The notes under the pieces are model-generated. The model was not told the DNA's origin. It made no database searches and saw nothing but the letters and a program-made list of their open reading frames with translations. From contig JAZQFC010000015.1 in NCBI GenBank assembly GCA_045539315.1, positions 1-64,000 on the forward strand: a stretch of DNA of 64,000 nucleotides. The letters are read 5' to 3'. Made by a program: the position numbers and the translations under genes. Source of the stretch: RUG11462 sp045539315. GTDB taxonomy: Bacteria; Bacillota; Clostridia; Oscillospirales; Acutalibacteraceae. Of the stretch, positions 41,795 to 51,883 are shown one piece after another; positions within the stretch are counted from its first letter, which is position 1; every line of letters begins with the position of its first letter.

Positions 41795-42877
41795 ATTAAT
41801 TTTTTAAATATTTTCAACACAGTTTGGCCTATTTTAGTGGCTATTGTTGTGTTTGGACTTATAGTTTTTATTCATGAATTTGGTCATTTCATTTTTGCTA
41901 AACTTTTTAAAATCAAAGTTAATGAATTTGCTATTGGATTTGGCCCTGCAATTTTTAAATTCCAAAAAGGCGAAACAAAATACGCTTTAAGAATTTTGCC
42001 TTTCGGTGGATACTGTGCTATGGAAGGCGAAGACGAAGATAGCGATGATGAGCGTGCTTTTTCCAAAGCAAAAATATGGAAAAGAATTATCGTTGTTGCG
42101 GCAGGCGCTATATTTAATATAATTTTAGGCTTTATTCTTATGGTTTCTACCGTTGCAGTTTCAGGCGCTATTCAAAGTGAAAATTTAATTGCAACTACTT
42201 CTATTGCTTCTTTTTCTGAAAACGCTACTACTAACAAAGATGGTGGGCTAAAAGAAAAAGATAAAATTATAAAAATGAATGGTAGAAATGTTTTTTCTGT
42301 TGACGAAATTTCTTATATTCTTGGCACCGCTGAAGGTAACAAAGTTGACTTGGTTGTTAAAAGAGATGGCGAAAAAATTCATCTAAACGATGTTGAATTT
42401 CCAAGCACCGAATTTGAAGGCAGAAAAATGCTTACTATTGATTTTTATATCATCGGCGAAAAAGCAACCTTTATTAATTGCGTAAAACAAGGTTTTTGGC
42501 GCACTGTTTCTATGGGTAGAATTGTGTTTATGTCGCTTGGTGATTTAATTTCAGGCAAATTCGGTATCAATGAGGTTTCAGGCCCTGTTGGTGTTACTCA
42601 AGTAGTGTCAGATGCAGTTTCTACAACTGCTACTAATGGTCTTGTGGGGCTAGTTTCCTTACTACGAATTCTTTGTTTGATTACTGTTAATTTAGGCGTA
42701 TTTAACCTTCTCCCTATTCCTGCGCTTGACGGTAGCAGAATATGGTTTTTAATTGTTGAAGGAGTAAGAGGTAAACCTGTTAAAAGAGAGGCTCTTGTTC
42801 ATTCTATTGGTATGATTATACTTCTAGCCTTTATGGTTTTGATTATTTTTAAAGACCTTTGGGCTTGGATATTTTAA
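41795..42877 (+). CDS. rseP: RIP site-2 metalloprotease, probable ATT start
   Basis: An intramembrane zinc protease with HEFGH (the HExxH site), a PDZ domain in the middle and the second metal-site motif NLLPIPALDGSR. Family members open MNFL..LVFGLIVFIHE. Here the matching frame reads INFLNIFNTVWPILVAIVVFG in parts, beginning at an ATT (41795) placed 8 bases after GAGGCG. The first standard start is GTG 41837, which has no ribosome site and would cut into the first helix. I therefore annotate an ATT start with 360 residues. The family role is regulated cleavage of membrane anti-sigma factors or signal-peptide remnants. Confidence 0.85.
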   Translation: MNFLNIFNTVWPILVAIVVFGLIVFIHEFGHFIFAKLFKIKVNEFAIGFGPAIFKFQKGETKYALRILPFGGYCAMEGEDEDSDDERAFSKAKIWKRIIVVAAGAIFNIILGFILMVSTVAVSGAIQSENLIATTSIASFSENATTNKDGGLKEKDKIIKMNGRNVFSVDEISYILGTAEGNKVDLVVKRDGEKIHLNDVEFPSTEFEGRKMLTIDFYIIGEKATFINCVKQGFWRTVSMGRIVFMSLGDLISGKFGINEVSGPVGVTQVVSDAVSTTATNGLVGLVSLLRILCLITVNLGVFNLLPIPALDGSRIWFLIVEGVRGKPVKREALVHSIGMIILLAFMVLIIFKDLWAWIF

Positions 42878-42890
42878 AGTGGTGAAATAT

Positions 42891-43937
42891 ATGGCTTTAT
42901 ACACAAAACAAGTTAATATAGGCAATATAGCGATAGGAAACGGTAATCCTATCGCTATTCAGTCGATGCTTAATATCCCTGCAAATGATATACAAGGCAA
43001 TGTGAAACAGGCTAAAGAATTAGAAAAGGCAGGTTGTGAGATTATTCGTACTGCTGTGCCTGATTTAAAATCAGTTGCATTAATTGATGCTCTAAAAAAC
43101 GCAGTTAATATTCCTGTTGTTGCGGATATTCATTTTGATTATAGAATTGCAATTGAATGTGCAAATGCAGGTGTTGATAAAATTAGAATTAATCCTGGTA
43201 ACATTGGCGATGACCAAAAAGTTAAACAGGTTGTTGATATTTGCAAGTTAAAAAATATACCTATAAGAATTGGCGTAAATTCCGGCTCTGTTGAAAAAAG
43301 TATTCTTGAAAAATACGGCAGTGTTACAAGTGATGCTCTTGTTGAAAGCGCTTTATATCATACAAAACTTTTAGAAAAGTTTGATTTTGATGACATTGTT
43401 ATTTCTATGAAAGCGTCTGATGTAAGACTAATGTTTGACGCTTACAAAAAAGCGGCTGATATGGTTAACTATCCTCTTCATTTAGGTGTTACTGAAGCGG
43501 GTACTAAATACAAAGGTATTATAAAATCTGCAGCAGGTATTGGCGGACTTTTGCTTGATGGCATTGGCGACACTATAAGGGTTTCGCTAACTGACAACCC
43601 TATTGAAGAAATCAAAGCCGCTAAAGATATTTTATCTTGTATAGGTCTTCGCACAGGTGGGGTTAATATCGTTTCTTGTCCTACTTGTGGCAGAACAAAA
43701 ATCGACCTTATTTCTCTTGCAAAACGCGTTGAAGAAGCGCTTTGTGATGTTGATAAAAACATCACTGTTGCTGTTATGGGTTGCGTTGTAAATGGCCCTG
43801 GCGAAGCAAAAGAAGCAGATATCGGAATTGCTGGTGGCGATGGTTGTGGAATTATATTTAAAAAAGGCGAAATACTAAGAAAAGTTAACGAAGATGAGTT
43901 GTTTGCTGAATTAATGAAAGAAATTGAAGGAATGTAA
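42891..43937 (+). CDS. ispG: 4-hydroxy-3-methylbut-2-enyl-diphosphate synthase
   Basis: A 348-residue [4Fe-4S] enzyme of the MEP pathway (also called GcpE). IQSMLNIPANDI, VADIHFDYRIA and NPGNIG build the TIM barrel. The cluster ligands are in CPTCGRTKID and GCVVNGPGEAKEADIG. The ATG at 42891 is preceded by GTGGTG; another in-frame start at 42879 overlaps that site. It is of the compact bacterial type. Confidence 0.96.
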   Translation: MALYTKQVNIGNIAIGNGNPIAIQSMLNIPANDIQGNVKQAKELEKAGCEIIRTAVPDLKSVALIDALKNAVNIPVVADIHFDYRIAIECANAGVDKIRINPGNIGDDQKVKQVVDICKLKNIPIRIGVNSGSVEKSILEKYGSVTSDALVESALYHTKLLEKFDFDDIVISMKASDVRLMFDAYKKAADMVNYPLHLGVTEAGTKYKGIIKSAAGIGGLLLDGIGDTIRVSLTDNPIEEIKAAKDILSCIGLRTGGVNIVSCPTCGRTKIDLISLAKRVEEALCDVDKNITVAVMGCVVNGPGEAKEADIGIAGGDGCGIIFKKGEILRKVNEDELFAELMKEIEGM

Positions 43938-43943
43938 GTTATA

Positions 43944-46900
43944 ATGAATAAAAAAGTTATTGATGTTTTTGGCAGTGTGCTAAATACTGAAATAAAAGAG
44001 AGTATTAAGGATTTGACTTTATCTTACTGCGGTATTAATAGAGAAAATCGCTTTTTAAAATGCGAGGCAGTTTCTGATAAATACATATACAATAATTGTT
44101 TAGAAGATATTAAAGTGCAGATTAAGAATGGAATGTCTTTAAATTCTATCGTTTTTGATATTGTTTATGAAGGTGTTGAGTTAAAATCAGAGTATTTTGA
44201 TGATATCTTTATTGATATTAAGAAAAAATATTCAGGACTTAACGGCTTTTTTAACGATGCCGAATATAGTTTTGAAAATAATGTTTTAAAAATCAATTTA
44301 AAACACGGCGGAATTGAAATTTTAGAGCAATTAAATGCTAAAAAGAAGATAAAAGACTATATCAGCGAGCATTTTTCTTTGTTTATTGATGTTGAATTTG
44401 AAGGCACTTTAGAAGTTTCTGTTGAAGAAAATGAACAAGAGGCTAAAAAAGCGGCTGAAGAATTAAAAGAAAAACAAGAAAAAGAAAATAAACCTAAAAA
44501 ACGAGTTTATGACGCTCCGCCTCCTGATAATTTAAAATATTATCCTGACTCTATGCAGTTGTTATACGGTAGGCCGCTTAAAAGCAGTATTGAGCCTACT
44601 CCTATTAATCAGGTGCGCCCTGATTTTGGTTTTGCAACTATCTGGGGCGATGTTTTTAAATTTGAGGCAAGAGAAACTAAATTTGGAAACAGATATAGAA
44701 TCAGTATTTATATGACTGACTATACCGGCTCATATATTGTTAAAACGCTTTCCCCTATTGAAAAAAATGAATATAAAAAGTTAGAAGATATTGAGGGTAA
44801 AACAATTATAGTTAATGGTAGAATTGATTATGATACCTTTGAAAAAGAAAATGTTTTAAACCCTGATTCTATCTGCGTTGTTGACAGGTATTATGAAACT
44901 GATTCGGCAGAAACTAAACGTGTTGAACTACATATGCATACTAATATGTCTAGTATGGATGGTATGGCTTCTGTTGAAGACCTTATTAAAACTGCAAGTA
45001 AATGGGGTCATAAAGCCATTGCAGTAACTGACCACGGTGTAGTTCAGTCTTTCCCTGCCGCTATGGGCGCTGTTGAGAAATTGAGAAAAAGTGGCTCTGA
45101 TTTTAAAGTTATTTATGGTGTTGAAGCATATTTTGTAAATGACTTTATTTCGGCTGTTAAGGGTAATAACAACACCAATTTTGATGGTGAATTTATTGTT
45201 TTCGATGTTGAAACTACAGGTCTTTCCCCTGCTACTGACAGGCTTACTGAAATCGGTGCAGTTAAAATTCAAAATGGTGTTATTGTTGATGAATTTAATA
45301 TCTTTGTTAATCCAGGAATTCCTATTCCTAAAAAGATTACTGAACTAACAGGTATTACTAATGAAATGGTTGCAGATGCGCCGAAAGAAAACGAAGCATT
45401 GCAAAAATTTATTGAATTTTGTGGCAACTCAACTTTAATTGCTCATAATGCAGACTTTGATATTTCTTTTATAAATTCTGCTGCAACAAGATGTCAGATA
45501 AATTATAACCCAACTTATATTGATACTGTGCCTATGGCACGTTCACTCTTGCCTGATATTAAAAATCATAAACTTGATACAGTAGCAAATGCTTTAAAAC
45601 TTCCACCATTCAATCATCACAGGGCTTGTGATGATGCTAAAGTTTTAGGTCATATATTCATTAAGTTTTTGGATATGCTTGATGCAAAGGGATATAAATG
45701 TACAGATGATATTAACTCTGCTCTTGCAGGTGGTAATTGGCAACAACTTCGCCGTTATCATATGATTATACTAGCAAGAAACTCAACAGGTCTTAAAAAC
45801 TTATATAAACTTATATCTAAATCAAATCTAGAAACATATTACAAAGGCAGAGGTGCTTCTATGCCTTGTATTTTAAAATCTGATTTGGATAAGCACAGAG
45901 AAGGTTTGATAGTTGGCTCTGCTTGTGAAGCCGGTGAACTTTATAGAGCAATTTTAGCCAAAAAACAATGGGGAGAACTTTTAGATATTGCTTCTTACTA
46001 TGACTATTTAGAAGTGCAACCTAATGGCAACAACGAGTTTATGATAAGAAACGGCACACTCAACTCTGAATATGATTTGAATGAGCATACAAAGACTATT
46101 ATTAAACTTGGTGAGCGTCTTAACAAACCTGTTGTTGCAACCGGTGACGTGCATTTCTTAAAACCTGAAGATGCTAAATTCAGAGCAATTTTAATGGCAG
46201 GCAAAGGTTTTAAAGATGCAGATGACCAAGCACCTCTTTATTTAAAAACTACTGATGAAATGCTTAAAGATTTCGCTTTTTTAGGCGAAAAGAAAGCAAG
46301 AGAAATTGTTATTGATAACACCAATTTAATTGCTGATATGGTTGAAGATATAAGACCTGTGCCTGAAGGCAGTTTCCCTCCGACCATTGAAGGCTCTGAC
46401 GAAACTTTACGTGAAGACTGTTATAGAAATGCAAAAGCGATTTATGGCGACCCATTGCCTGAAATCGTTCAAAAGCGTCTTGATAAAGAGTTGAACTCTA
46501 TTATCAACAATGGCTTCTCTATTATGTATGTTTCGGCGCAAAAATTGGTACTTGAATCAAATAAAAATGGCTATCAAGTTGGTTCTCGTGGCTCCGTTGG
46601 TTCATCTTATGTTGCAACTGCGGCAGGTATTTCTGAAGTTAACCCATTAGCGCCTCACTATGTTTGCCCTAACTGTAAAAAAAGTGAATGGTTTACAAAG
46701 GGTGAATATGGTTCAGGTTTTGATATGCCACCTAAAAAATGTCCTAACTGTGGTACTGATTATAATAGAGATGGCCATGATATTCCTTTTGAAACATTTT
46801 TAGGATTTAAAGGTGACAAGGTGCCTGATATCGACCTTAACTTCTCTGGTGAATATCAAGCGCACGCACATAAATTTACTGAAACATTATTCGGCTCTGA

Positions 46901-48269
46901 AAATGTATTTAAAGCGGGTACAATTGGTACTGTTGCTTCTAAAACTGCGTTTGGTTTTGTTAAAAAATATGCCGAAGAACGTGGGCTTATGCTCTCAAAG
47001 GCAGAGATTGAGAGATTAACTCTTGGTTGTACAGGTATTAAGCGTACAACAGGACAACACCCTGCCGGTATGATTATTGTACCTAATGATAAAGAAATCT
47101 ATGATTTCTGCCCTGTTCAACACCCTGCCGATGATACTGAATCTGATATTATTACTACTCACTTTGATTTCCACTCTATTCACGATAATATTTTGAAACT
47201 TGATATTCTCGGCCATGATGTGCCTACGATTTATCATTATCTTGAAGAAAACACAGGTATTCCTGTTATGAGTGTGCCTATGAGTGATGAAAAGGTTATG
47301 AGTTTGTTTAATTCAACAGAGGCACTCGGTGTAACACCTGAACAAATCGGCTCGCTTACAGGTACTTTCTCGCTTCCTGAACTTGGAACAAGTTTTGTAC
47401 GTGGAATGCTTACCGAAACAAACCCTAAAAACTTCTCTGACCTTTTGCAGATTTCAGGTCTTTCGCACGGTACTGATGTATGGCTTGGGAACGCGCAAGA
47501 ACTTATTAAAAATGGTACTTGTGATATTTCTAATGTTATTGGTACTCGTGATAATATTATGGTTTATCTTATTCATAAGGGAATGGATGAAGGTAGAGCA
47601 TTTAAAATTACTGAAACTGTTAGAAAAGGTATGATCGCATCAGGCAAAATTTCACAAGAAGACTGGGAAAAGATGAAAGATGATATGAGAGCTTGTAATG
47701 TTCCTGAATGGTACATTGGCTCTTGTGAAAAGATAAAATATATGTTCCCTAAAGCACACGCGGCGGCTTATATGATTTCTGCGCTTCGAATGGGTTGGTA
47801 TAAGGTTTATAAACCGCTAGAATATTATGCGGCTTATTTTACTGTTCGTGGCGAAGATATGGACGCTGAAATTGCTCTTTCCGGAATTGATGGTGTAAGA
47901 GCAAAAATTACAGAAATTGAAAACAAAGGTAAAGAAGCAACACCAAAAGAACAAGGTATGATTCCAACTTTGCAAATTGTTGTTGAAATGCTTTGCAGAG
48001 GAATCGAAATCTTGCCTATTGATTTTTATAAATCAAAAGCAACTGTTTACCAAATTGAAGATGGTAAAATCAGACTTCCTTTCAGTTCAATAAACGGTGT
48101 CGGCGAAAACGCTGCTATTGCTTTGGAAGAAGCGGCTAAAATCGGTGGTTTTGTTTCGCAAGAAGATATTCAACAATCTTCAAATGTTACAAAATCAGTT
48201 ATTGAAAAGTTAGATGAACTCGGTGTTTTGAGTTTCTTACCAAAATCAAATCAAATTAGTTTCTTTTAA
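43944..48269 (+). CDS. polC: DNA polymerase III PolC-type alpha subunit
   Basis: A 1441-residue replicative polymerase of low-GC Gram-positives. In order: an N-terminal domain with a Lys/Glu-rich linker (about 165-190), an OB-fold (about 215-320), a PHP domain split in two, and a DEDDh proofreading exonuclease inserted in it (FDVETTGLSPATDRLTEIGA from about residue 415, HHRACDDAKVL near 565). The polymerase palm follows, with VGSRGSVGSSYVA, a zinc-finger (CPNCKKSEWF..CPNCGTDY) and VPDIDLNFSGEYQ. It starts 6 bases after ispG. Confidence 0.97.
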   Translation: MNKKVIDVFGSVLNTEIKESIKDLTLSYCGINRENRFLKCEAVSDKYIYNNCLEDIKVQIKNGMSLNSIVFDIVYEGVELKSEYFDDIFIDIKKKYSGLNGFFNDAEYSFENNVLKINLKHGGIEILEQLNAKKKIKDYISEHFSLFIDVEFEGTLEVSVEENEQEAKKAAEELKEKQEKENKPKKRVYDAPPPDNLKYYPDSMQLLYGRPLKSSIEPTPINQVRPDFGFATIWGDVFKFEARETKFGNRYRISIYMTDYTGSYIVKTLSPIEKNEYKKLEDIEGKTIIVNGRIDYDTFEKENVLNPDSICVVDRYYETDSAETKRVELHMHTNMSSMDGMASVEDLIKTASKWGHKAIAVTDHGVVQSFPAAMGAVEKLRKSGSDFKVIYGVEAYFVNDFISAVKGNNNTNFDGEFIVFDVETTGLSPATDRLTEIGAVKIQNGVIVDEFNIFVNPGIPIPKKITELTGITNEMVADAPKENEALQKFIEFCGNSTLIAHNADFDISFINSAATRCQINYNPTYIDTVPMARSLLPDIKNHKLDTVANALKLPPFNHHRACDDAKVLGHIFIKFLDMLDAKGYKCTDDINSALAGGNWQQLRRYHMIILARNSTGLKNLYKLISKSNLETYYKGRGASMPCILKSDLDKHREGLIVGSACEAGELYRAILAKKQWGELLDIASYYDYLEVQPNGNNEFMIRNGTLNSEYDLNEHTKTIIKLGERLNKPVVATGDVHFLKPEDAKFRAILMAGKGFKDADDQAPLYLKTTDEMLKDFAFLGEKKAREIVIDNTNLIADMVEDIRPVPEGSFPPTIEGSDETLREDCYRNAKAIYGDPLPEIVQKRLDKELNSIINNGFSIMYVSAQKLVLESNKNGYQVGSRGSVGSSYVATAAGISEVNPLAPHYVCPNCKKSEWFTKGEYGSGFDMPPKKCPNCGTDYNRDGHDIPFETFLGFKGDKVPDIDLNFSGEYQAHAHKFTETLFGSENVFKAGTIGTVASKTAFGFVKKYAEERGLMLSKAEIERLTLGCTGIKRTTGQHPAGMIIVPNDKEIYDFCPVQHPADDTESDIITTHFDFHSIHDNILKLDILGHDVPTIYHYLEENTGIPVMSVPMSDEKVMSLFNSTEALGVTPEQIGSLTGTFSLPELGTSFVRGMLTETNPKNFSDLLQISGLSHGTDVWLGNAQELIKNGTCDISNVIGTRDNIMVYLIHKGMDEGRAFKITETVRKGMIASGKISQEDWEKMKDDMRACNVPEWYIGSCEKIKYMFPKAHAAAYMISALRMGWYKVYKPLEYYAAYFTVRGEDMDAEIALSGIDGVRAKITEIENKGKEATPKEQGMIPTLQIVVEMLCRGIEILPIDFYKSKATVYQIEDGKIRLPFSSINGVGENAAIALEEAAKIGGFVSQEDIQQSSNVTKSVIEKLDELGVLSFLPKSNQISFF

Positions 48270-48283
48270 GGAGATGTAAAAAA

Positions 48284-49102
48284 ATGAGCGAATGTTCACA
48301 CAATTGTGAAAGTTGTTCTCAAAATTGTAGCGAGAGAACTAAGGAGAGCTTTTTAGTTGCTCCACACGAAATGTCAAACATTAAAAAAGTTATTGGTGTT
48401 GTTAGTGGTAAAGGTGGCGTTGGTAAAAGCCTTGTTACTTCGCTTTTAGCAGTAATGTCTAAAAGAATGGAATACAACACAGCAATACTAGATGCAGATA
48501 TCACAGGCCCATCTATACCAAAAGCGTTTGGTATTCACGAGCGCGCTATGGGTACTGATGATGGCATATTCCCTGCTAAATCAAAAACAGGTATTGAAGT
48601 TATGTCATTAAATTTGCTTACAGAAAACGAAACTGACCCTGTTGTTTGGCGTGGCCCTGTTATTGCAGGAACTGTTAAACAATTCTGGTCTGATGTTATC
48701 TGGGGCGATGTTGATTTTATGTTTGTTGATATGCCTCCGGGTACTGGCGATGTGCCACTTACTGTTTTTCAGTCATTACCACTTGATGGCATTGTAATAG
48801 TTGGCTCGCCACAAGAACTCGTTGGAATGATAGTTGAAAAAGCAGTTAAAATGGCAGAACTCATGAACATTCCTGTTCTTGGTCTTGTTGAAAATATGAG
48901 TTATTTTACCTGCCCTGACTGTGGCAAACAGTTAGAGATTTTTGGCGAAAGCAAGGTTGAAGAAATCGCTAAAAAGCACAATATTAAAAATACTGCAAGA
49001 ATTCCAATAAATCCAAAACTTGCAGCCGCTTGTGATAAAGGTACTATTGAACTTTTTGATGGCGACTGGTTAGAAGATTTATTTGAAAGTATTACTAAAT
49101 AG
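48284..49102 (+). CDS. Mrp/NBP35-type Fe-S cluster carrier ATPase
   Basis: A 272-residue deviant-Walker P-loop protein. It has SGKGGVGKS (42-49), DADITGPSIPKAFG, MPPGTGD and the C-terminal CPDCGK pair that binds a bridging 4Fe-4S cluster between subunits. It also has an N-terminal Cys cluster, CSHNCESCSQNC (4-15), reminiscent of the ferredoxin-like N-terminus of eukaryotic Nbp35. It likely assembles and transfers Fe-S clusters. Its clients might include IspG upstream. It starts 14 bases after polC. Confidence 0.9.
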   Translation: MSECSHNCESCSQNCSERTKESFLVAPHEMSNIKKVIGVVSGKGGVGKSLVTSLLAVMSKRMEYNTAILDADITGPSIPKAFGIHERAMGTDDGIFPAKSKTGIEVMSLNLLTENETDPVVWRGPVIAGTVKQFWSDVIWGDVDFMFVDMPPGTGDVPLTVFQSLPLDGIVIVGSPQELVGMIVEKAVKMAELMNIPVLGLVENMSYFTCPDCGKQLEIFGESKVEEIAKKHNIKNTARIPINPKLAAACDKGTIELFDGDWLEDLFESITK

Positions 49103-49104
49103 TA

Positions 49105-49133
49105 AAAACGGGCATCTTAAAGATGCCCGTTTT
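49105..49133. terminator. terminator ending the pyrH-mrp run
   Basis: Stem AAAACGGGCATCTT/AAGATGCCCGTTTT, between convergent genes. Confidence 0.9.
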
Positions 49134-49134
49134 A

Positions 49135-49854
49135 TTATTCTTCAATTTGTTTTACTCGTTTATAATCTTTATCCATAAAGAATATATAGAAAAGAATATA
49201 TAAATCTGTTAATAATCTAATCAAAATTCCAAAATCGAAAACTAGTGACAAATATTCATATGCCGGTCTAACTATCTCTGTATCAAATGTACTATACCAT
49301 AAATAATTTGATACAATGTTTAATACACCAGTTAAAATATAAAGTACAAATAAAACTATACCAAAAATTTTAATGCTTTTGTTATTTTGAATATTCTTAA
49401 AAATAGCAGTTGCTACAAGTAGTAAAACTACAAAAACAACAAATTCTTGTAAATAAGAAGAAATATAACATAAATTATAATATGTATCTTCAACAAATGA
49501 TGGCATATCCAAAACTCTATTAAAGTTAATTATAGAAGCTAATATCAACACGAAATCACAACCTGAATTAACTAGTAGCGCACTACCTAAAAGTTTTGTT
49601 TTCACTTGTTTGCCAAAGCAGAAAACAAAATAATAAATTATAGCTAAAAGCGAGAGAATAGTAATCACTGTTAAACACACTTGTAATGGTGTTGCATACT
49701 TTAAATTTTTTAATTCTGTAGCGCTATAATCACTGGTCAACATCGCTAAATCATAATCAGCAATAACCTTTATAATATTCTTAATTTTTCTATAAACTTC
49801 AAATGTGCAAATAGCAACAATTATCCATCTAAATATTTCATTTTTGTTTTTCAT
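49135..49854 (-). CDS. polytopic membrane protein of unknown function
   Basis: A 239-residue protein with about six hydrophobic helices connected by short loops, and no family I recognise. ATG 49854 is preferred over an upstream ATG at 49890 because AAAGGTGATG precedes it. Codon use is as AT-rich as the chromosome around it. It stands alone on the minus strand between polC-mrp and the lipoprotein-mtaB pair. 49855-49999 upstream shows no further gene. Confidence 0.6.
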   Translation of the reverse strand: MKNKNEIFRWIIVAICTFEVYRKIKNIIKVIADYDLAMLTSDYSATELKNLKYATPLQVCLTVITILSLLAIIYYFVFCFGKQVKTKLLGSALLVNSGCDFVLILASIINFNRVLDMPSFVEDTYYNLCYISSYLQEFVVFVVLLLVATAIFKNIQNNKSIKIFGIVLFVLYILTGVLNIVSNYLWYSTFDTEIVRPAYEYLSLVFDFGILIRLLTDLYILFYIFFMDKDYKRVKQIEE

Positions 49855-49999
49855 AACATCACCTTTTATGCAAAGTTTGTTTATATCCATTTTACATTAT
49901 ATAAATATAGACGCATAGCGCAACATTTTTTGGAATTTTTAATATAAAACCATACCATAATATTACAACTTTATCAACAAATATATTGTCAAGTGTTTT

Positions 50000-50518
50000 T
50001 TATGGTTTACACACTTTACAAGGCGTGTAATTCTTTTCCTTTGCTTCGCCTACTATTATCTCAATGCAACTTCTTTTTAAATATCTGCAACCTTGCCTAT
50101 GATACTTTTCGCCATTTGCAGTTATATAACAAATATCAGTATCAAGTAACGGTGCGAGTGTAGTTGTTATTGTTTCTTGAGTTTCTATTTTCGTTGTAGT
50201 TTCAGCTTCAATAACAGTAGCAACTACTTTTGTAATTTTGATTTTTAAAGTTGCTTTATCTTTTGCAACAACATTGACTTTTTGCTTGTTTTTGTTAGAT
50301 TTTGACTTTTTAACAACCTTTGTTTTGCTTTGTTTGTTTTTCTTGCTTGTTTTTGTTGGCTTTGGTTGAGTAGCAGTTGTAGTTGTTGTTTGCTCGGTAA
50401 ACAAATTATTATATGTAACCTGCGGAACAAATTCTTCAGCAGGGTCACCTGTGCAAGCAACTGAAAAACACATAAAAACGGTTATTAATAGCAAAATAAC
50501 ATTTTTAATATTTTTCAA
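50000..50518 (-). CDS. lipoprotein with Lys/Thr-rich linker and C-terminal His-Cys motif
   Basis: A 172-residue protein. A signal peptide ends in the lipobox FSVAC (about 18-22). A long low-complexity linker of Thr, Lys, Gln and Ser (about 40-125) is probably a cell-wall-spanning tether. The C-terminal module YHRQGCRYLKRSC..PCKVCKP is a small His/Cys motif seen at the C-termini of various extracellular nuclease-like or surface proteins; it looks zinc-binding. It begins directly after the mtaB stop, so it is probably co-transcribed with it. Confidence 0.7.
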   Translation of the reverse strand: MKNIKNVILLLITVFMCFSVACTGDPAEEFVPQVTYNNLFTEQTTTTTATQPKPTKTSKKNKQSKTKVVKKSKSNKNKQKVNVVAKDKATLKIKITKVVATVIEAETTTKIETQETITTTLAPLLDTDICYITANGEKYHRQGCRYLKRSCIEIIVGEAKEKNYTPCKVCKP

Positions 50519-51796
50519 CTATATTTCTCCTATGCAATAATCATTTTCAACAGACACCAACTTTGTGTCAATTATTTCCCCGGAAATATTTTTATCAGAC
50601 TTAACTCTGACAAGGGTGTAATTCGGTGTATAACCCTCATAAAAACCATCTTTTGCACGGTTTTCATACAAAACAGGACTTGTAATTCCAACTTGCGAAT
50701 TCAAAAAGTCTGTTTGACATTTTAATGCATTTTCAATCATAATTGCACTTCTTTGTCTTTTTACAGATGTTTGAATATGACCATCTAATTTTTCGGCTCT
50801 TGTGCCTTTTCTAATTGAATATGCAAAGACATGCGATTTTGCAAAAGCAACCTTATTTAAAAAGGCAACCGATTCATTAAAATCTTGTTCACTTTCCCCT
50901 GCAAAACCGACCATAATATCAGTAGTAATAGATGCATTTTCAAATTTAGCGCGAAGTTTTGTGATTAAATCATAATAAAATGCGGTATCATAATGCCTGT
51001 TCATTCTTTTCAAGGTTTTATCGCAACCTGACTGTAATGACAGGTGAAATTGCGGGCATAATGATTTTACTTTTGATAATCTGTCTATCACATCATCAGT
51101 AAATTGGTCAGGCTCCATTGAGCCAAGTCTTATTCTTTCAATTCCTGTTTTAGCTACAGTTTCAACTGCGTCTGCAAGATTTAGCCCTTCATCTTTACCA
51201 TAAGCAGATAAATTTATACCAATAAGCACAACTTCACGAAAGCCATTTTCAACTAAAGTTTCGACTTCTGTTTTTATATTCTCAAGAGATTTTGAGCGCA
51301 CTCTGCCTCTGGCATACGGAATAATGCAATAAGAACAAAATCTATCGCAACCATCTTCAATTTTTAAAAACGCTTTTGTTCTATCATAAAAAGTTTTAAT
51401 AGTAGAATTAACAGTTTCTTTTCTATGCTCATTAACGATTACCTGTCGATTATTTGTAAGCATAAACTCATTAATAGCAAAGATTAATTTATCATTAGTA
51501 CCATTGCCAAGAACAATATCTGCGCTATCTAATTGTGACGCTTCATTAGGAAATGCCTGTGGCATACAACCTGTAAGCACAATAATAGCGTTATCAAGTT
51601 TTCTACGGTATTTTCTAACCATCTGACGAGTTTTTCTATCACTCTCGGCAGTTACTGTGCAAGAATTTATTATAAAAACATCAGGTTGGTCGTTTTCGCC
51701 AACTATTTCATAACCGTTTTTAATTAAATCTTCTTTCATCAATTCGGTTTCATATTGATTAACTTTGCAACCTAATGTGTGAAAAGACGCTCTCAT
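50519..51796 (-). CDS. mtaB: tRNA (t6A37) methylthiotransferase MtaB
   Basis: A 425-residue radical-SAM enzyme adding a methylthio group to t6A37 of ANN-decoding tRNAs. The N-terminal UPF0004 domain has three cluster cysteines (TLGCKVNQYE, NSCTVTAESD, TGCMPQ). The radical-SAM CxxxCxxC is in CDRFCSYCIIPYARG, and a C-terminal TRAM-like domain follows. TLGCKVNQYET is diagnostic of the MtaB rather than the MiaB subgroup. It is full length. Confidence 0.93.
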   Translation of the reverse strand: MRASFHTLGCKVNQYETELMKEDLIKNGYEIVGENDQPDVFIINSCTVTAESDRKTRQMVRKYRRKLDNAIIVLTGCMPQAFPNEASQLDSADIVLGNGTNDKLIFAINEFMLTNNRQVIVNEHRKETVNSTIKTFYDRTKAFLKIEDGCDRFCSYCIIPYARGRVRSKSLENIKTEVETLVENGFREVVLIGINLSAYGKDEGLNLADAVETVAKTGIERIRLGSMEPDQFTDDVIDRLSKVKSLCPQFHLSLQSGCDKTLKRMNRHYDTAFYYDLITKLRAKFENASITTDIMVGFAGESEQDFNESVAFLNKVAFAKSHVFAYSIRKGTRAEKLDGHIQTSVKRQRSAIMIENALKCQTDFLNSQVGITSPVLYENRAKDGFYEGYTPNYTLVRVKSDKNISGEIIDTKLVSVENDYCIGEI

Positions 51797-51883
51797 AATT
51801 TCTCCTTTTTCTACGAATTTATATAAATTATAATACTAAATGAAACTTTTTTCAAACTATTTTTAAAAATTTTATAAATATGC

